NCBI RefSeq assembly: GCF_002157225.2
Contig: NZ_CP020038.1
Location: 1,015,001 to 1,079,000 of the forward strand
Origin: Agarilytica rhodophyticola
GTDB taxonomy: Bacteria; Pseudomonadota; Gammaproteobacteria; Pseudomonadales; Cellvibrionaceae
Length of the DNA stretch: 64,000 nt
Direction of reading: 5' to 3'
The notes below the pieces were generated by a model, which worked only from the letters and a program-made list of their open reading frames with translations, did not search any database and had not been told where the DNA came from. This document shows, one piece after another, positions 45,676-54,969 of the stretch; within the stretch, counting starts at the first letter, position 1, and each line of letters starts with the position of its first letter. The translations under genes were made by a program, and so were the position numbers.

Positions 45676-46635
45676 ATGCAAGCAGATTCCCTACTCAATA
45701 TTGCATTCGCACAAATTGCTCCAGTATGGCTAAATAAACTGGCAACCATTGATAAAGTTATCGCCGCAATTGAGTCGGCTGCAAAGCTGGACGCACACCT
45801 TGTGGCATTCGGTGAGTCGTTATTACCAGGTTACCCATTTTGGCTCTCCGTCACTAATGGTTCCGAATTTGAGTCAAAAGTGCAAAAAGAGATTCATGCT
45901 CATTATGTGCGCAATGCTATATCTGTCGAAGGCGGGGACTTAGCCACTATCTGCGAAACCTGCAAGCAAAATAACATTGCCGCTTATATTGGCACTATCG
46001 AAAAAGCCTCCAATCGAGGTGGAAAAAGTCTATATTGCTCGATGGTCTACATTGATGCCAAGGGCATTATCGGGTCTGTGCACCGCAAGCTTATGCCTAC
46101 TTATGAAGAGCGTTTAACCTGGTCGCCTGGCGATGGCAATGGCCTTCGGGTTCATCCTCTGGGAGCGTTTACCGTGGGAGGGCTTAACTGCTGGGAAAAT
46201 TGGATGCCCTTGCCACGCGCTGCCTTATATGGTCAAGGAGAAGACCTGCACGTAGCCATATGGCCTGGCAGTGAGCGTAATACTCAAGATATTACCCGTT
46301 TTATTGCAAAAGAAGCGCGTTCCTATGTTATGTCGGTAAGTGGTTTAATGCGTAAAGAAGATTTTCCGGAAGATACGCCTAATCTAGAGCTAATCTTGGA
46401 AAAGCCGCAAGACTTCTATGCTTCAGGAGGTTCATGTATCGCAGCTCCTGATGGCTCCTGGATAATAGAGCCTTTGAACGGTGAAGAAGCGGTTATGGTC
46501 GCTACTATTGATCACAACCGAGTTTTGGAGGAGCGCCAGAATTTCGATCCGTCTGGGCATTACTCTCGCCCGGATGTAACGCACTTGTCTGTCAATCGCA
46601 AACGCCAGGCCACGGTATCCTTTAGCGACGACTAA
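45676..46635 (+). CDS. Nitrilase/carbon-nitrogen hydrolase family protein
   Basis: A 319-residue C-N hydrolase with the full catalytic set: E47 in FGESLLPGYP, K138 in HRKLMPTYEER and C172 in GGLNCWENWMPL. GYPFW, the ER after the Lys, and the WENWMPLPR context fit true nitrilases or cyanide hydratase-like enzymes better than amidases. The natural substrate cannot be told. It is followed 146 bases later by an Lrp-type regulator, and is divergent from the FabH-like gene. Confidence 0.93.
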   Translation: MQADSLLNIAFAQIAPVWLNKLATIDKVIAAIESAAKLDAHLVAFGESLLPGYPFWLSVTNGSEFESKVQKEIHAHYVRNAISVEGGDLATICETCKQNNIAAYIGTIEKASNRGGKSLYCSMVYIDAKGIIGSVHRKLMPTYEERLTWSPGDGNGLRVHPLGAFTVGGLNCWENWMPLPRAALYGQGEDLHVAIWPGSERNTQDITRFIAKEARSYVMSVSGLMRKEDFPEDTPNLELILEKPQDFYASGGSCIAAPDGSWIIEPLNGEEAVMVATIDHNRVLEERQNFDPSGHYSRPDVTHLSVNRKRQATVSFSDD

Positions 46636-46781
46636 ATAGATTTACCATTTCACCATCCTAAGGCTTAGCCACCTAAGCCTTAGCTGAATCCTCTTCAGTC
46701 CACTTTTATCTGTTATATGTAACTCTGCGTTGTCGTCTTGCTATACTTCATCCTTGTCAATATTACGGAATATCCGTCGAA

Positions 46782-47213
46782 ATGATTACTGATACTACTG
46801 ATAAAAGCTTGTTACATCTTTTACGCTGTAATAGCCGCGCTTCCATTGCAGAACTGGCACGAGAACTAAGCCTGTCTCGCTCCACAGTCAAAGACCGTAT
46901 TAGTCGTCTGGAAAAGAAGGGCGTGATTAAAGGATATTCTCTGGTGCTCAGTGATGAATATACCAAAGGTCATGTGTCGGCCCATGTGATGGTAAGTTTA
47001 GCATCAGGGTCTTCTGCGCAAACTATGCGAAACCTTAAAGACATTGAACAAATTACTATCGCTTATGCTGTCAGTGGTATCTACGATTTGATTGTCTTGG
47101 TGGAAGCAGAATCAACCGGTGAACTAGATAAGGTGCTTGATGATATTCGCGAAATCGAGGGTATCAAAGACACTGTCACCAGTGTAGTTCTGTCAACAAA
47201 GTTTGAACGCTAG
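46782..47213 (+). CDS. Lrp/AsnC family transcriptional regulator
   Basis: The 143-residue regulator has an N-terminal helix-turn-helix (LLHLLRCNSRASIAELARELSLSRSTVKDRISRLEKKG) split over residues 10-46 and a C-terminal RAM ligand-binding domain (about 65-140; AYAVSGIYDLIVLVEAES). Family members sense amino acids. It lies between the nitrilase gene and argG on the same strand and may regulate either. No strong ribosome site precedes its ATG. Confidence 0.93.
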   Translation: MITDTTDKSLLHLLRCNSRASIAELARELSLSRSTVKDRISRLEKKGVIKGYSLVLSDEYTKGHVSAHVMVSLASGSSAQTMRNLKDIEQITIAYAVSGIYDLIVLVEAESTGELDKVLDDIREIEGIKDTVTSVVLSTKFER

Positions 47214-47522
47214 CAAGGGCCTGCCGACACTCGTCACACCTGCTGATGTGTATGCTTTTCGTATTATTAGAGGCGATAGGAGCGGCCCAACTGGTGTCAA
47301 TAGACCCTAAGATCTTTGGCTAATATTAAACATTATTTTGTCTAAAATTGTATTTTTAAAATAATATTCTATAAAAACCACTAAAAATGTTAATATTTCG
47401 AACATTCGTTCAGTTTAATCGCCTTTAGTGATTGTTTCTTTAGGCAGGTTAAGGATAAAATTCCGCTCCCTACTGAGTAGGGCTAAATCTAAATTACCAA
47501 GTATGAAATGTGAGGGTTCTCA
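47214..47522. other. Intergenic region upstream of argG
   Basis: 309 bases. The first 94 hold the diverged copy of the palindromic element. The rest is an AT-rich leader with GAGGG (47512-47516) as the argG ribosome site. I could not identify a convincing ArgR box. Confidence 0.6.
47216..47307. repeat. Diverged copy of the palindromic intergenic element
   Basis: The left end AAGGGCCTGCCGACACTCGT matches the left arm of the element at 30631-30698 at most positions, and the right end shares GGAGCG, GTGTCA and CCCTA with it in the same order and spacing. About 20 to 25 extra bases lie in the centre. The terminal arms (GGGCCTGCCGACAC and GTGTCAATAGACCC) are still partly complementary. Confidence 0.5.
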
Positions 47523-48746
47523 ATGTCAGCCGATATCAAAAAAGTTGTTCTTGCCTATTCTGGAGGTTTAGATACCTCGGTCATAGTGCTTTGGCTGCAA
47601 GAGACTTATGGCTGTGAAGTGGTGACTTTTACAGCGGATATCGGTCAAGGGGAAGAGGTAGAGCCAGCTCGAGCTAAAGCTGAAGCGCTTGGCGTCAAAG
47701 AAATTTATATCGACGACTTGAGAGAAGAGTTTGCCCGTGATTTTGTCTTCCCTATGTTTCGCGCCAATGCTATTTATGAGGGTGAATACTTATTGGGTAC
47801 TTCGATTGCTCGCCCGCTAATTGCTAAGCGTTTAATTGAGATCGCTAATGAAACCGGTGCCGATGCTATTTCTCATGGTGCGACGGGTAAAGGTAATGAC
47901 CAGGTGCGTTTTGAACTAGGGGCCTATGCTTTGAAGCCGGGCATTCATGTAATTGCGCCCTGGCGTGAATGGGATTTAACTTCTCGTGAAACCTTGATGG
48001 CCTATTGTGAAAAACACCAGATTCCAGTTGATTTCTCAAGTGCTAAGAAAAAGTCTCCTTACTCTATGGATGCCAATCTCCTTCATATCTCATACGAAGG
48101 CGGAATTTTGGAAGATCCATGGGCAGAAGCTGAAGCTGATATGTGGCGCTGGTCGGTAGCTCCGGAAGATGCGCCCGATACTCCAGAATATCTAGAAATT
48201 AGCTTTAAAGGCGGTGATCCCGTAGCCATTAATGGTGAAGCTATGTCTCCGGCAACTTTACTTGAGTTTCTCAACAAGAAAGGTGGCGAGCATGGCGTTG
48301 GACGACTCGATATTGTTGAAAATCGCTATGTTGGAATGAAGTCCCGTGGTTGTTACGAAACTCCCGGTGGGACAATATTACTGCCTGCCCATAGAGCTAT
48401 TGAATCCATCACCTTAGATCGTGAAGTTGCACATCTGAAAGATTCGCTAATGCCTAAGTATGCTGAGCAAGTATATAACGGTTACTGGTGGAGCCCTGAG
48501 CGTAAAATGTTGCAAGCCGCTATCGATGATTCTCAGCATGTAGTTAATGGAGATGTTCGCGTTAAGCTTTATAAAGGTGCTGTTACTGTTGTTGGGCGTC
48601 GTTCTGATAACAGCTTATTTGATGAAAACATTGCAACTTTTGAAGACGATGCCGGGGCCTATGATCAAAAAGATGCGGCAGGCTTTATTAAACTCAATGC
48701 ATTGCGCATGCGTATCGCTGCACAAAAGGGCCGTACTCAAGGTTGA
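47523..48746 (+). CDS. argG: Argininosuccinate synthase ArgG
   Basis: ArgG joins citrulline and aspartate with ATP in arginine synthesis. At 407 residues it is of the standard short type. The N-terminal PP-loop [10 protein letters not shown], the [10 protein letters not shown] motif, the citrulline/aspartate-binding segment [17 protein letters not shown], and the C-terminal [14 protein letters not shown] are all present. It has a good ribosome site and appears monocistronic, followed by an 856-base gap. Confidence 0.98.
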   Translation: MSADIKKVVLAYSGGLDTSVIVLWLQETYGCEVVTFTADIGQGEEVEPARAKAEALGVKEIYIDDLREEFARDFVFPMFRANAIYEGEYLLGTSIARPLIAKRLIEIANETGADAISHGATGKGNDQVRFELGAYALKPGIHVIAPWREWDLTSRETLMAYCEKHQIPVDFSSAKKKSPYSMDANLLHISYEGGILEDPWAEAEADMWRWSVAPEDAPDTPEYLEISFKGGDPVAINGEAMSPATLLEFLNKKGGEHGVGRLDIVENRYVGMKSRGCYETPGGTILLPAHRAIESITLDREVAHLKDSLMPKYAEQVYNGYWWSPERKMLQAAIDDSQHVVNGDVRVKLYKGAVTVVGRRSDNSLFDENIATFEDDAGAYDQKDAAGFIKLNALRMRIAAQKGRTQG

Positions 48747-48916
48747 TGGTTTATTTAAGCCGGCTTTTAACGGCAGTTTATTAATTGTGTTTTGATCATT
48801 TGAGGCAGGGCATTTGTCCTGCTCATATAATGTGATTTGCACTTAAAACAAGTCTTATTAAGTCCATTCTATTGCTTTCATTTCTCTTACTTTAAATAGG
48901 GCTTTTGGCTTAGTAT

Positions 48917-48946
48917 TCGTTAGCTGAGCTCAGCTGATAGAGAATC
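48917..48946 (+). pseudogene. tRNA-like fragment, possibly a decayed tRNA 5' half
   Basis: CGTTAGCT, then a short duplication, then CTCAGCTGATAGAG resembles the start and D-arm of the tRNA-Lys genes at 12870 and 13063. A short stem ACAC / GTGT follows where an anticodon arm would be, but no T-arm or acceptor 3' strand can be found. It cannot be a functional tRNA. Confidence 0.3.
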
Positions 48947-49470
48947 GACACATCTGAACGTGTAGTTATTTGCGTAAAATAGTAAGGCTTATTTCAGCTG
49001 TTATGTGTAACTGCCATCTGTAGCTATTATCGCTGCATATAATTAGCAGGTTAAATATCCAGGTTAATAGCAAGTCTTATAATATTGTCATACCAGTAGT
49101 ATATATATGCTACTGTTATAGCAGCTTATGAGTACTCTGCTGTGTGCTTTTGTCGGTGCTTACTTTCTCTTCAATAGTATGGTTGCTCGCTGTTGTACTT
49201 TCTAGGTTATTTTGAAACTGAGTGTAAACCGAATAGCAAGGTAGCATATCGCTATTTTGTCCACTATGATTGGCGCCGAAATTTTGACTGCAACATTACT
49301 TGCCGTTTTTGGATGAAAGATAAGCATTAAACACTAAATATTACTTTAGTGTGACCAAAAGTCTTTAGAACAGGTCTAAAAACTGTTATCTAGCACAGGT
49401 GTTTATAACCAGAGCCTATTTTTAAGTACTTATGTTGTATTGAATATAGGCTCTTCAGGTAGTGGCGCAC

Positions 49471-49484
49471 TTGACTCTAATCAA
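49471..49484. promoter_or_regulatory. Anr/FNR-type box upstream of the cbb3 oxidase operon
   Basis: TTGACTCTAATCAA matches the consensus TTGAT-N4-ATCAA at nine of ten fixed positions. It lies 119 bases before the ccoN start. cbb3 oxidase genes are classic Anr/FNR targets, so oxygen-responsive activation is likely. Confidence 0.7.
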
Positions 49485-49602
49485 AGTACTGATGCCATTA
49501 CCGTCTATAATTTCTAAAAATGACGACAAATCGAGAATTGGGAATCCGCGTTATCTCGGTGTCGACTGTTTAAAAACAATATATCTTTAATAGGAAAAGT
49601 GT

Positions 49603-51057
49603 ATGAGTGCTGACGTGGCATCGGCTCATGGATCACAAGATAGTGAAAATTATAATTATCATGTGGTTCAACAATTTACCATTATGACAATTGTTTGGGG
49701 CATTGTCGGTATGGCAGTTGGTGTAATGCTGGCTGCGCAGCTGTATTGGCCCGAACTTAACGATATCTTGCAGCCCTATTCTCACTTTGGCCGCCTGCGT
49801 CCCTTGCATACAAATGCTGTTATCTTTGCCTTTGGTGGATGTGCTTTATTTGCTACATCCTACTATGTTGTGCAAAGAACCTGTCAGGCTAGGCTCTTTG
49901 GTGGCCCACTTATTGGGTTTACCTTTTGGGGGTGGCAAGCGGTTATTGTAGCGGCTGCTATCTCATTACCTATGGGTTATACCACATCGAAAGAGTATGC
50001 CGAGCTAGAATGGCCGATTGATATATTGATTACCTTGGTCTGGGTTTCTTATGCGATTGTATTTTTCGGTACTGTCATGAAACGAAAAATGTCGCATATT
50101 TATGTGGCTAACTGGTTCTTTGGTGCTTTTATTCTAACTGTTGCAGTTCTGCATGTAGTCAATAGCATGGCAATACCCGTAGGGCCTATGAAATCATACT
50201 CCATGTACAGCGGTGCCATGGATGCGATGGTGCAATGGTGGTATGGTCACAATGCGGTTGGGTTTTTCTTAACAGCGGGCTTTTTGGGTATTATGTATTA
50301 TTTTGTACCTAAACAAGCAGGCCGCCCTGTTTATTCTTATCAGCTCTCCATCGTGCATTTTTGGGCTTTAGTCTCCATTTATATCTGGGCTGGCCCCCAC
50401 CATCTGCACTACTCAGCGTTGCCCGATTGGGCTCAAACGTTGGGTGCCATAATGTCCATTATTCTATTGGCGCCATCATGGGGCGGTATGATCAACGGTA
50501 TTATGACTTTGTCTGGTGCTTGGCATAAATTGCGTACTGATCCCACCTTACGTTTCTTGGTGGTGTCTCTGTCTTTTTACGGTATGTCTACTTTTGAAGG
50601 GCCGATGATGTCAATCAAAACTGTAAATGCCCTTTCTCACAATACTGACTGGACTATTGGCCATGTTCATTCCGGTGCTCTGGGCTGGGTTGCGATGATT
50701 TCTATCGGTGCTGTCTATCACCTTATTCCGGTTTTATTCAATCGTAAACAGATGTGGAGCGTAGCTTTAATCAATGTACATTTTTGGTTGGCAACAGTAG
50801 GCACCGTGTTATACATCGCCTCCATGTGGGTAAACGGTTTACTACAAGGCCTTATGTGGAGAGCATTCAACCAGGATGGAAGCTTAACTTATAGTTTCGT
50901 TGAATCGGTAGAAGCCAGTTATCCAGGGCATTTTGTTCGCTTCCTCGGTGGTGCTTGCTTCTTACTTGGCATGTTGATTATGGCCTTTAACGCTTATCGC
51001 ACCGTATACGATAAGGAGACTGAACCCGACAATGTCAGTGAACCGCAGCTTGTTTAA
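49603..51057 (+). CDS. ccoN: Cytochrome-c oxidase cbb3-type subunit I CcoN
   Basis: CcoN is the catalytic heme-copper subunit of the high-affinity terminal oxidase. The 484-residue protein has about twelve membrane helices. Heme and copper ligands lie in [45 protein letters not shown] and [14 protein letters not shown]; the cbb3-type active-site Tyr is in [16 protein letters not shown] precedes the ATG. The operon order ccoNOQP follows, behind an Anr-like box. Confidence 0.98.
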   Translation: MSADVASAHGSQDSENYNYHVVQQFTIMTIVWGIVGMAVGVMLAAQLYWPELNDILQPYSHFGRLRPLHTNAVIFAFGGCALFATSYYVVQRTCQARLFGGPLIGFTFWGWQAVIVAAAISLPMGYTTSKEYAELEWPIDILITLVWVSYAIVFFGTVMKRKMSHIYVANWFFGAFILTVAVLHVVNSMAIPVGPMKSYSMYSGAMDAMVQWWYGHNAVGFFLTAGFLGIMYYFVPKQAGRPVYSYQLSIVHFWALVSIYIWAGPHHLHYSALPDWAQTLGAIMSIILLAPSWGGMINGIMTLSGAWHKLRTDPTLRFLVVSLSFYGMSTFEGPMMSIKTVNALSHNTDWTIGHVHSGALGWVAMISIGAVYHLIPVLFNRKQMWSVALINVHFWLATVGTVLYIASMWVNGLLQGLMWRAFNQDGSLTYSFVESVEASYPGHFVRFLGGACFLLGMLIMAFNAYRTVYDKETEPDNVSEPQLV

Positions 51058-51121
51058 ATCGGATTTTGGAAGAGATAAAAATAGTTATGAATACACAATA
51101 TGCCTGGCTGGGAGATACTAA

Positions 51122-51733
51122 GTGAAAAATCACGACATTGTTGAAAAAAATCTCGGGCTTATGTTGGTGCTTGTTGTTGTCGCCATTAGCTTTGGTGGCT
51201 TAGTTGAAATTGTTCCCAATTTCTATTTGCCTGAAACGTCTAAACCTATCGCTGGTTTGAAGCCTTTAACCGCTGTGCAATTGGAAGGGCGAGATATTTA
51301 CATCCGTGAAGGATGCACCGTTTGCCATACTCAAATGGTGCGTCCACTCAGAGCTGAAGTCGAGCGTTATGGCCATTATTCGGTCGCGGGTGAATCTGTC
51401 TATGAGCATCCCTTCCTATGGGGGTCTAAGCGAACCGGTCCTGACCTTGCCAGAGTGGGCAAACGTTACAGCGATAATTGGCATAAAGCGCATTTGTACA
51501 ATCCACGAAATGTCGTTCCCAATTCTAATATGCCAGCTTTTCCCTGGTTATTTGATAACAAACTCGACGGTAAAGGTACAGCTGCGAAAATGGAAGGCTT
51601 ACGTTTTGTAGGAGTGCCATATACCGATGAAGATATTGCCGGAGCAAAAGCCGCCGTTAAAGGTGTGACGGAAATAGATGCGCTGGTTGCCTACTTACAG
51701 CAATTGGGAACCCTGAAAAAAGCAAAACGCTAA
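51122..51733 (+). CDS. ccoO: Cytochrome-c oxidase cbb3-type subunit II CcoO
   Basis: CcoO is the membrane-anchored mono-heme cytochrome c subunit. The 203-residue protein has one N-terminal membrane helix (about residues 10-31) and the heme site CTVCH in [18 protein letters not shown], with the Met ligand likely in [40 protein letters not shown] is highly family-specific. The start is GTG at 51122, 64 bases after ccoN. Confidence 0.97.
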   Translation: MKNHDIVEKNLGLMLVLVVVAISFGGLVEIVPNFYLPETSKPIAGLKPLTAVQLEGRDIYIREGCTVCHTQMVRPLRAEVERYGHYSVAGESVYEHPFLWGSKRTGPDLARVGKRYSDNWHKAHLYNPRNVVPNSNMPAFPWLFDNKLDGKGTAAKMEGLRFVGVPYTDEDIAGAKAAVKGVTEIDALVAYLQQLGTLKKAKR

Positions 51734-51748
51734 CGTTGGAGTTAATCG

Positions 51749-51952
51749 ATGGATATTAATACCTTACGCGGCATGTCGGTTATTTTAGTAATGATAGCGT
51801 TTGCTGGTATTTGCTGGTGGGCTTTCAGCCCAAAGCACAGAAAAAAGTTTAATGAGGCAGCACAGTTGCCCTTTGCCGATGAGTCGGCAGAAGACGAGAA
51901 CACAAAATCAAATATTCATTGTCAGCAAGATGATGATGCGAGGGCAAATTAG
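51749..51952 (+). CDS. ccoQ: Cytochrome-c oxidase cbb3-type subunit CcoQ
   Basis: This 67-residue protein has one membrane helix (about residues 8-28; VILVMIAFAGICWWAF) followed by a basic stretch and an acidic tail, the standard CcoQ design. CcoQ stabilises the core complex. It lies between ccoO (15-base gap) and ccoP (2-base gap), so position supports the call strongly. Confidence 0.93.
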   Translation: MDINTLRGMSVILVMIAFAGICWWAFSPKHRKKFNEAAQLPFADESAEDENTKSNIHCQQDDDARAN

Positions 51953-51954
51953 CT

Positions 51955-52848
51955 ATGACACTCTTTTGGCAGTTATGGATTTTTATTTTGACAGCCACAT
52001 GCCTGGGATTAATCTTTTGGGTATTGATGGCCAACCGCAAAGTGGCTTTACGGGACGACGAAGATCCGGAAAATAAAACCACAGGCCATGTATATGATGG
52101 TATTGAAGAGTATGACAACCCCTTACCTAAGTGGTGGTTCCAGCTATTTTTAGGCAGTATGGTTTGGGCCTTGGTTTACCTTGTTTGGTATCCTGGTGTG
52201 TGGGATGGCTTTGGCGGATGGACTTCCGTTGGCGAACTTAAAGCACATCAAGAAAAGGCGGTAAAGAAACATGTAAAAAGTTATGGTGTGTTTTCGCAGA
52301 TGCCGGTGGAAGAACTTATCCATGATAACCGCGCAATGAAAATGGGAGTGCGTCTTTTCGCCAATAACTGTGCTGTATGCCATGGCGCTGATGGTGGTGG
52401 TAATTTTGGCATTCCCAACTTAACTGATGGCGATTGGTTATATGGTGGTACACCAGACACCATAAAACACACCTTATTAAATGGTCGTGCAGGTAATATG
52501 CCCGCATGGGGGCCGATTTTAGGTGAAGAGAAAATTTCACATATTGCTGAGTATGTGTTGCAATTGTCGGGGCAAGAACACACACAGAGTGTCGCGGCCA
52601 TCGGAAAAACCTTATTCGATCAAAACTGCAGCGCCTGCCATGGTGCTGATGGTAAAGGTATGGCGGCATTGGGTGCGCCTAATTTGACCGACGATGTTTG
52701 GCTATATGATGGTAGCCGAGAAGGTATTTTACATTCTATTCGCAACGGCTTAGCAAATGAGATGCCGGCGCAAAAAGACTTACTAAGAGAAGAGAAAATT
52801 CATATTTTAACAGCCTATGTCTATTCGCTCTCTTTTGATTACGAATAG
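51955..52848 (+). CDS. ccoP: Cytochrome-c oxidase cbb3-type subunit III CcoP
   Basis: CcoP is the di-heme cytochrome c subunit that takes electrons from soluble cytochrome. The 297-residue protein has two N-terminal membrane helices (about residues 3-23 and 60-80), and heme sites CAVCHG at about residue 139 and CSACHG at about 225. The family motif DGIEEYDNPLPKWW lies between the helices. It completes the structural ccoNOQP set. Confidence 0.97.
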   Translation: MTLFWQLWIFILTATCLGLIFWVLMANRKVALRDDEDPENKTTGHVYDGIEEYDNPLPKWWFQLFLGSMVWALVYLVWYPGVWDGFGGWTSVGELKAHQEKAVKKHVKSYGVFSQMPVEELIHDNRAMKMGVRLFANNCAVCHGADGGGNFGIPNLTDGDWLYGGTPDTIKHTLLNGRAGNMPAWGPILGEEKISHIAEYVLQLSGQEHTQSVAAIGKTLFDQNCSACHGADGKGMAALGAPNLTDDVWLYDGSREGILHSIRNGLANEMPAQKDLLREEKIHILTAYVYSLSFDYE

Positions 52849-52896
52849 TCTGAAGTTTATATTTATAAGATTATTAACGGCTAGGATTGCCATACA

Positions 52897-52918
52897 AGGG
52901 CTTGAGTTCTCAAGCCCT
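52897..52918 (+). terminator. Perfect 10-bp hairpin between ccoP and ccoG
   Basis: AGGGCTTGAG pairs exactly with CTCAAGCCCT around a TT turn. It lies about 50 bases after ccoP. There is no T-run, so it may be an mRNA 3'-end stabiliser or attenuating hairpin that lowers expression of the assembly genes relative to the oxidase subunits. Confidence 0.55.
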
Positions 52919-52964
52919 CAAGACTTTATAAGTCGTCTTTAATTTTGAGATAGGTTCGAGTGAA

Positions 52965-54398
52965 GTGGCAGAGGAAAAACAAACATCGGGCGGCGATGGA
53001 GAGATACGTTACATAAATCTCTATGAGTCAGAAGATAAAATTTATACCCGCAAAGTTTCTGGTTTCTTTCAGGCAATAAGACGTTATACCGGCCTACCTT
53101 TAATTGCCGCTTATCTATTGTTACCTTGGTTTGTCATCGACGGACGTCCGGCCGTGTTGTTTGATTTGCCGACTCGTCAATTCCATGTTTTGTGGCTGAC
53201 TTTTTGGCCGCAAGATTTCATGTTACTAGCATGGCTACTAATAATTTCGGCATTCGCCTTATTTACAGTAACGGTATTGCTCGGCCGAGTGTGGTGCGGT
53301 TTTACTTGTCCGCAAACGGTATGGACACTTATGTTCATTTATATCGAACATCTTTTTGAAGGAGATAGAAATAAACGTATCAAATTGGATAAACAAAGGT
53401 GGAATGTAGAAAAGTTTTTACGAAAAGCAGGTAAGCATAGTGTTTGGGTATTAATTGCTTTTATCACTGGCGTCACTTTTATTGGTTATTTTGTTCCCAT
53501 CCGAGATTTATTAGAAGGACTTTTCCCCTATCGCGATGCTTTAGGTATGATCCGCATCGATGCCCATCCAGCTGCAGCTTTTTGGACTCTATTTTTTACC
53601 GGTATGACTTATCTAAATGCAGGATGGATGCGAGAACAGGTCTGTAAGTATATGTGCCCCTATGCGCGCTTTCAGTCTGTTATGTACGACAGTGATACTT
53701 TGGCAGTACATTATGATCAAAAGCGTGGAGAGAAGCGTGGTGCCCGCAAAAATACCGATGACACAGAAGCTCTAGGCTTGGGGGACTGTATTGATTGTTC
53801 CTGGTGTGTACAAGTTTGTCCTGTTGATATTGATATTCGCGATGGTCTGCAATATGAGTGTATTAACTGCGGTCTTTGTGTTGATGCATGTAATACCGTA
53901 ATGGATAAAATGAAGTATGAACGCGGACTGATTCGCTTTACTTCTGAAGATGAGTTGGATACAGGGGTGACGAAATTTATTCGCCCGCGTTTATTTGGCT
54001 ACTGTTTTATTGTTGTTGCCATGGTATCGGTTTTTCTTTATGTGGTATTCACACGATCTCCTTTGGGGCTCGATGTCATTCGCGACCGCGGTGCACGTAT
54101 GTATCGTGTTGTCGGTGATGATGTGCAAAATGTTTATACCATAAAAATTAGTAATATGGATCGTTCCACGCACAGTTATAATATTAGTATCGACGGGGAT
54201 TATCCATTTAAAGTAGAGCGTTTTCGTTCATTCGAGGTATTAGCTGGCGAAGTGTTTTCGATGCCGCTTAGAGTATCGATTCCCAAGCGGTCTCTTGAAA
54301 CTGAGAAAAGTAAAATTAAAATTGTTATTGAAGCCAAAGACGATAGTTCGATTTCAGCCGTAGAAGAGACCAATTTTATTGGGCCGGTGAAAAAATGA
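52965..54398 (+). CDS. ccoG: Cytochrome c oxidase accessory protein CcoG
   Basis: CcoG is a membrane iron-sulfur protein that reduces Cu(II) for delivery to the cbb3 oxidase. The 477-residue protein has about five membrane helices, CGFTCPQTVWT, and two 4Fe-4S clusters in CIDCSWCVQVCP and CINCGLCVDACN, then a C-terminal periplasmic domain (about 370-477). The start is a GTG at 52965 without a strong ribosome site. Its stop overlaps the ccoH start by four bases. Confidence 0.97.
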   Translation: MAEEKQTSGGDGEIRYINLYESEDKIYTRKVSGFFQAIRRYTGLPLIAAYLLLPWFVIDGRPAVLFDLPTRQFHVLWLTFWPQDFMLLAWLLIISAFALFTVTVLLGRVWCGFTCPQTVWTLMFIYIEHLFEGDRNKRIKLDKQRWNVEKFLRKAGKHSVWVLIAFITGVTFIGYFVPIRDLLEGLFPYRDALGMIRIDAHPAAAFWTLFFTGMTYLNAGWMREQVCKYMCPYARFQSVMYDSDTLAVHYDQKRGEKRGARKNTDDTEALGLGDCIDCSWCVQVCPVDIDIRDGLQYECINCGLCVDACNTVMDKMKYERGLIRFTSEDELDTGVTKFIRPRLFGYCFIVVAMVSVFLYVVFTRSPLGLDVIRDRGARMYRVVGDDVQNVYTIKISNMDRSTHSYNISIDGDYPFKVERFRSFEVLAGEVFSMPLRVSIPKRSLETEKSKIKIVIEAKDDSSISAVEETNFIGPVKK

Positions 54399-54964
54399 AT
54401 GTTCCTGATGATCAAGTAGCAAAGGTGTGGTATCGCGAGCCATGGTTTTGGATGGTATTAGCGCCACTTATTGCTGTTGTTTTTTCCTCTGCGACCATGG
54501 TGTTTTTGGCTGTTACCTCGGCTGATGATGTGGTGTCAGATGATTATTATAAAGAAGGTCGTCTTCTGGCCCAGGAATTTACCTCTGAGGAGCATGCTAA
54601 ATCCTTGGGTTTACAGGGGGATATTAGGTTTGACTGGTTAACCCATGAAGTTATCCTGCGTCTAAATAAGAATATAACCGCTGATCAACTGTCTCTTCTT
54701 GTTTCTCATCCCGCCAAATCAAAATATGATAGGACTTTAATTTTACAGCGAGTTGCACCTAGTTTATTTCGCGCGGATTTGGATGAAATGCTTCAAGGGC
54801 GTTGGTACTTGCGCCTAAGTGCTTATAAAAAACTAAGTAAACAAGAAGATCCCCTTGCAAGTAATGCTGGCGAACGCGAAAGTGGCGGCGCAGTGTTAGA
54901 AGAGATTTGGCGTTTAAATGGTGAGGTCGACTTTGTAGATACCACAGACGTCGTGCTCGAGTAA
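54395..54964 (+). CDS. ccoH: cbb3 oxidase assembly protein CcoH (FixH)
   Basis: The 189-residue protein has the FixH N-terminus WYREPWFWMVLAPL leading into one membrane helix (about residues 18-40), the motif DDVVSDDYYKEGRL, and a periplasmic beta-rich domain. CcoH helps to assemble or stabilise the cbb3 complex. It overlaps ccoG by four bases and is followed by ccoI after a five-base gap. Confidence 0.95.
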   Translation: MNVPDDQVAKVWYREPWFWMVLAPLIAVVFSSATMVFLAVTSADDVVSDDYYKEGRLLAQEFTSEEHAKSLGLQGDIRFDWLTHEVILRLNKNITADQLSLLVSHPAKSKYDRTLILQRVAPSLFRADLDEMLQGRWYLRLSAYKKLSKQEDPLASNAGERESGGAVLEEIWRLNGEVDFVDTTDVVLE

Positions 54965-54969
54965 CGATT

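Larger units (their letters stand above)
48747..49602. other. Long intergenic region upstream of ccoN
   Basis: 856 bases without a gene. It contains a stem after argG (GCAGG / CCTGC near 48804-48822), a tRNA-like fragment at 48917-48946, a hairpin CAGTAG / CTACTG at 49094-49115, and an Anr/FNR-type box at 49471-49484. The rest shows nothing I can assign. Confidence 0.6.

Noticed and set aside
47330-47420. Possible ArgR box upstream of argG
   Set aside because: The AT-rich stretch has only partial matches to the TGAAT-ATTCA consensus and no paired boxes.
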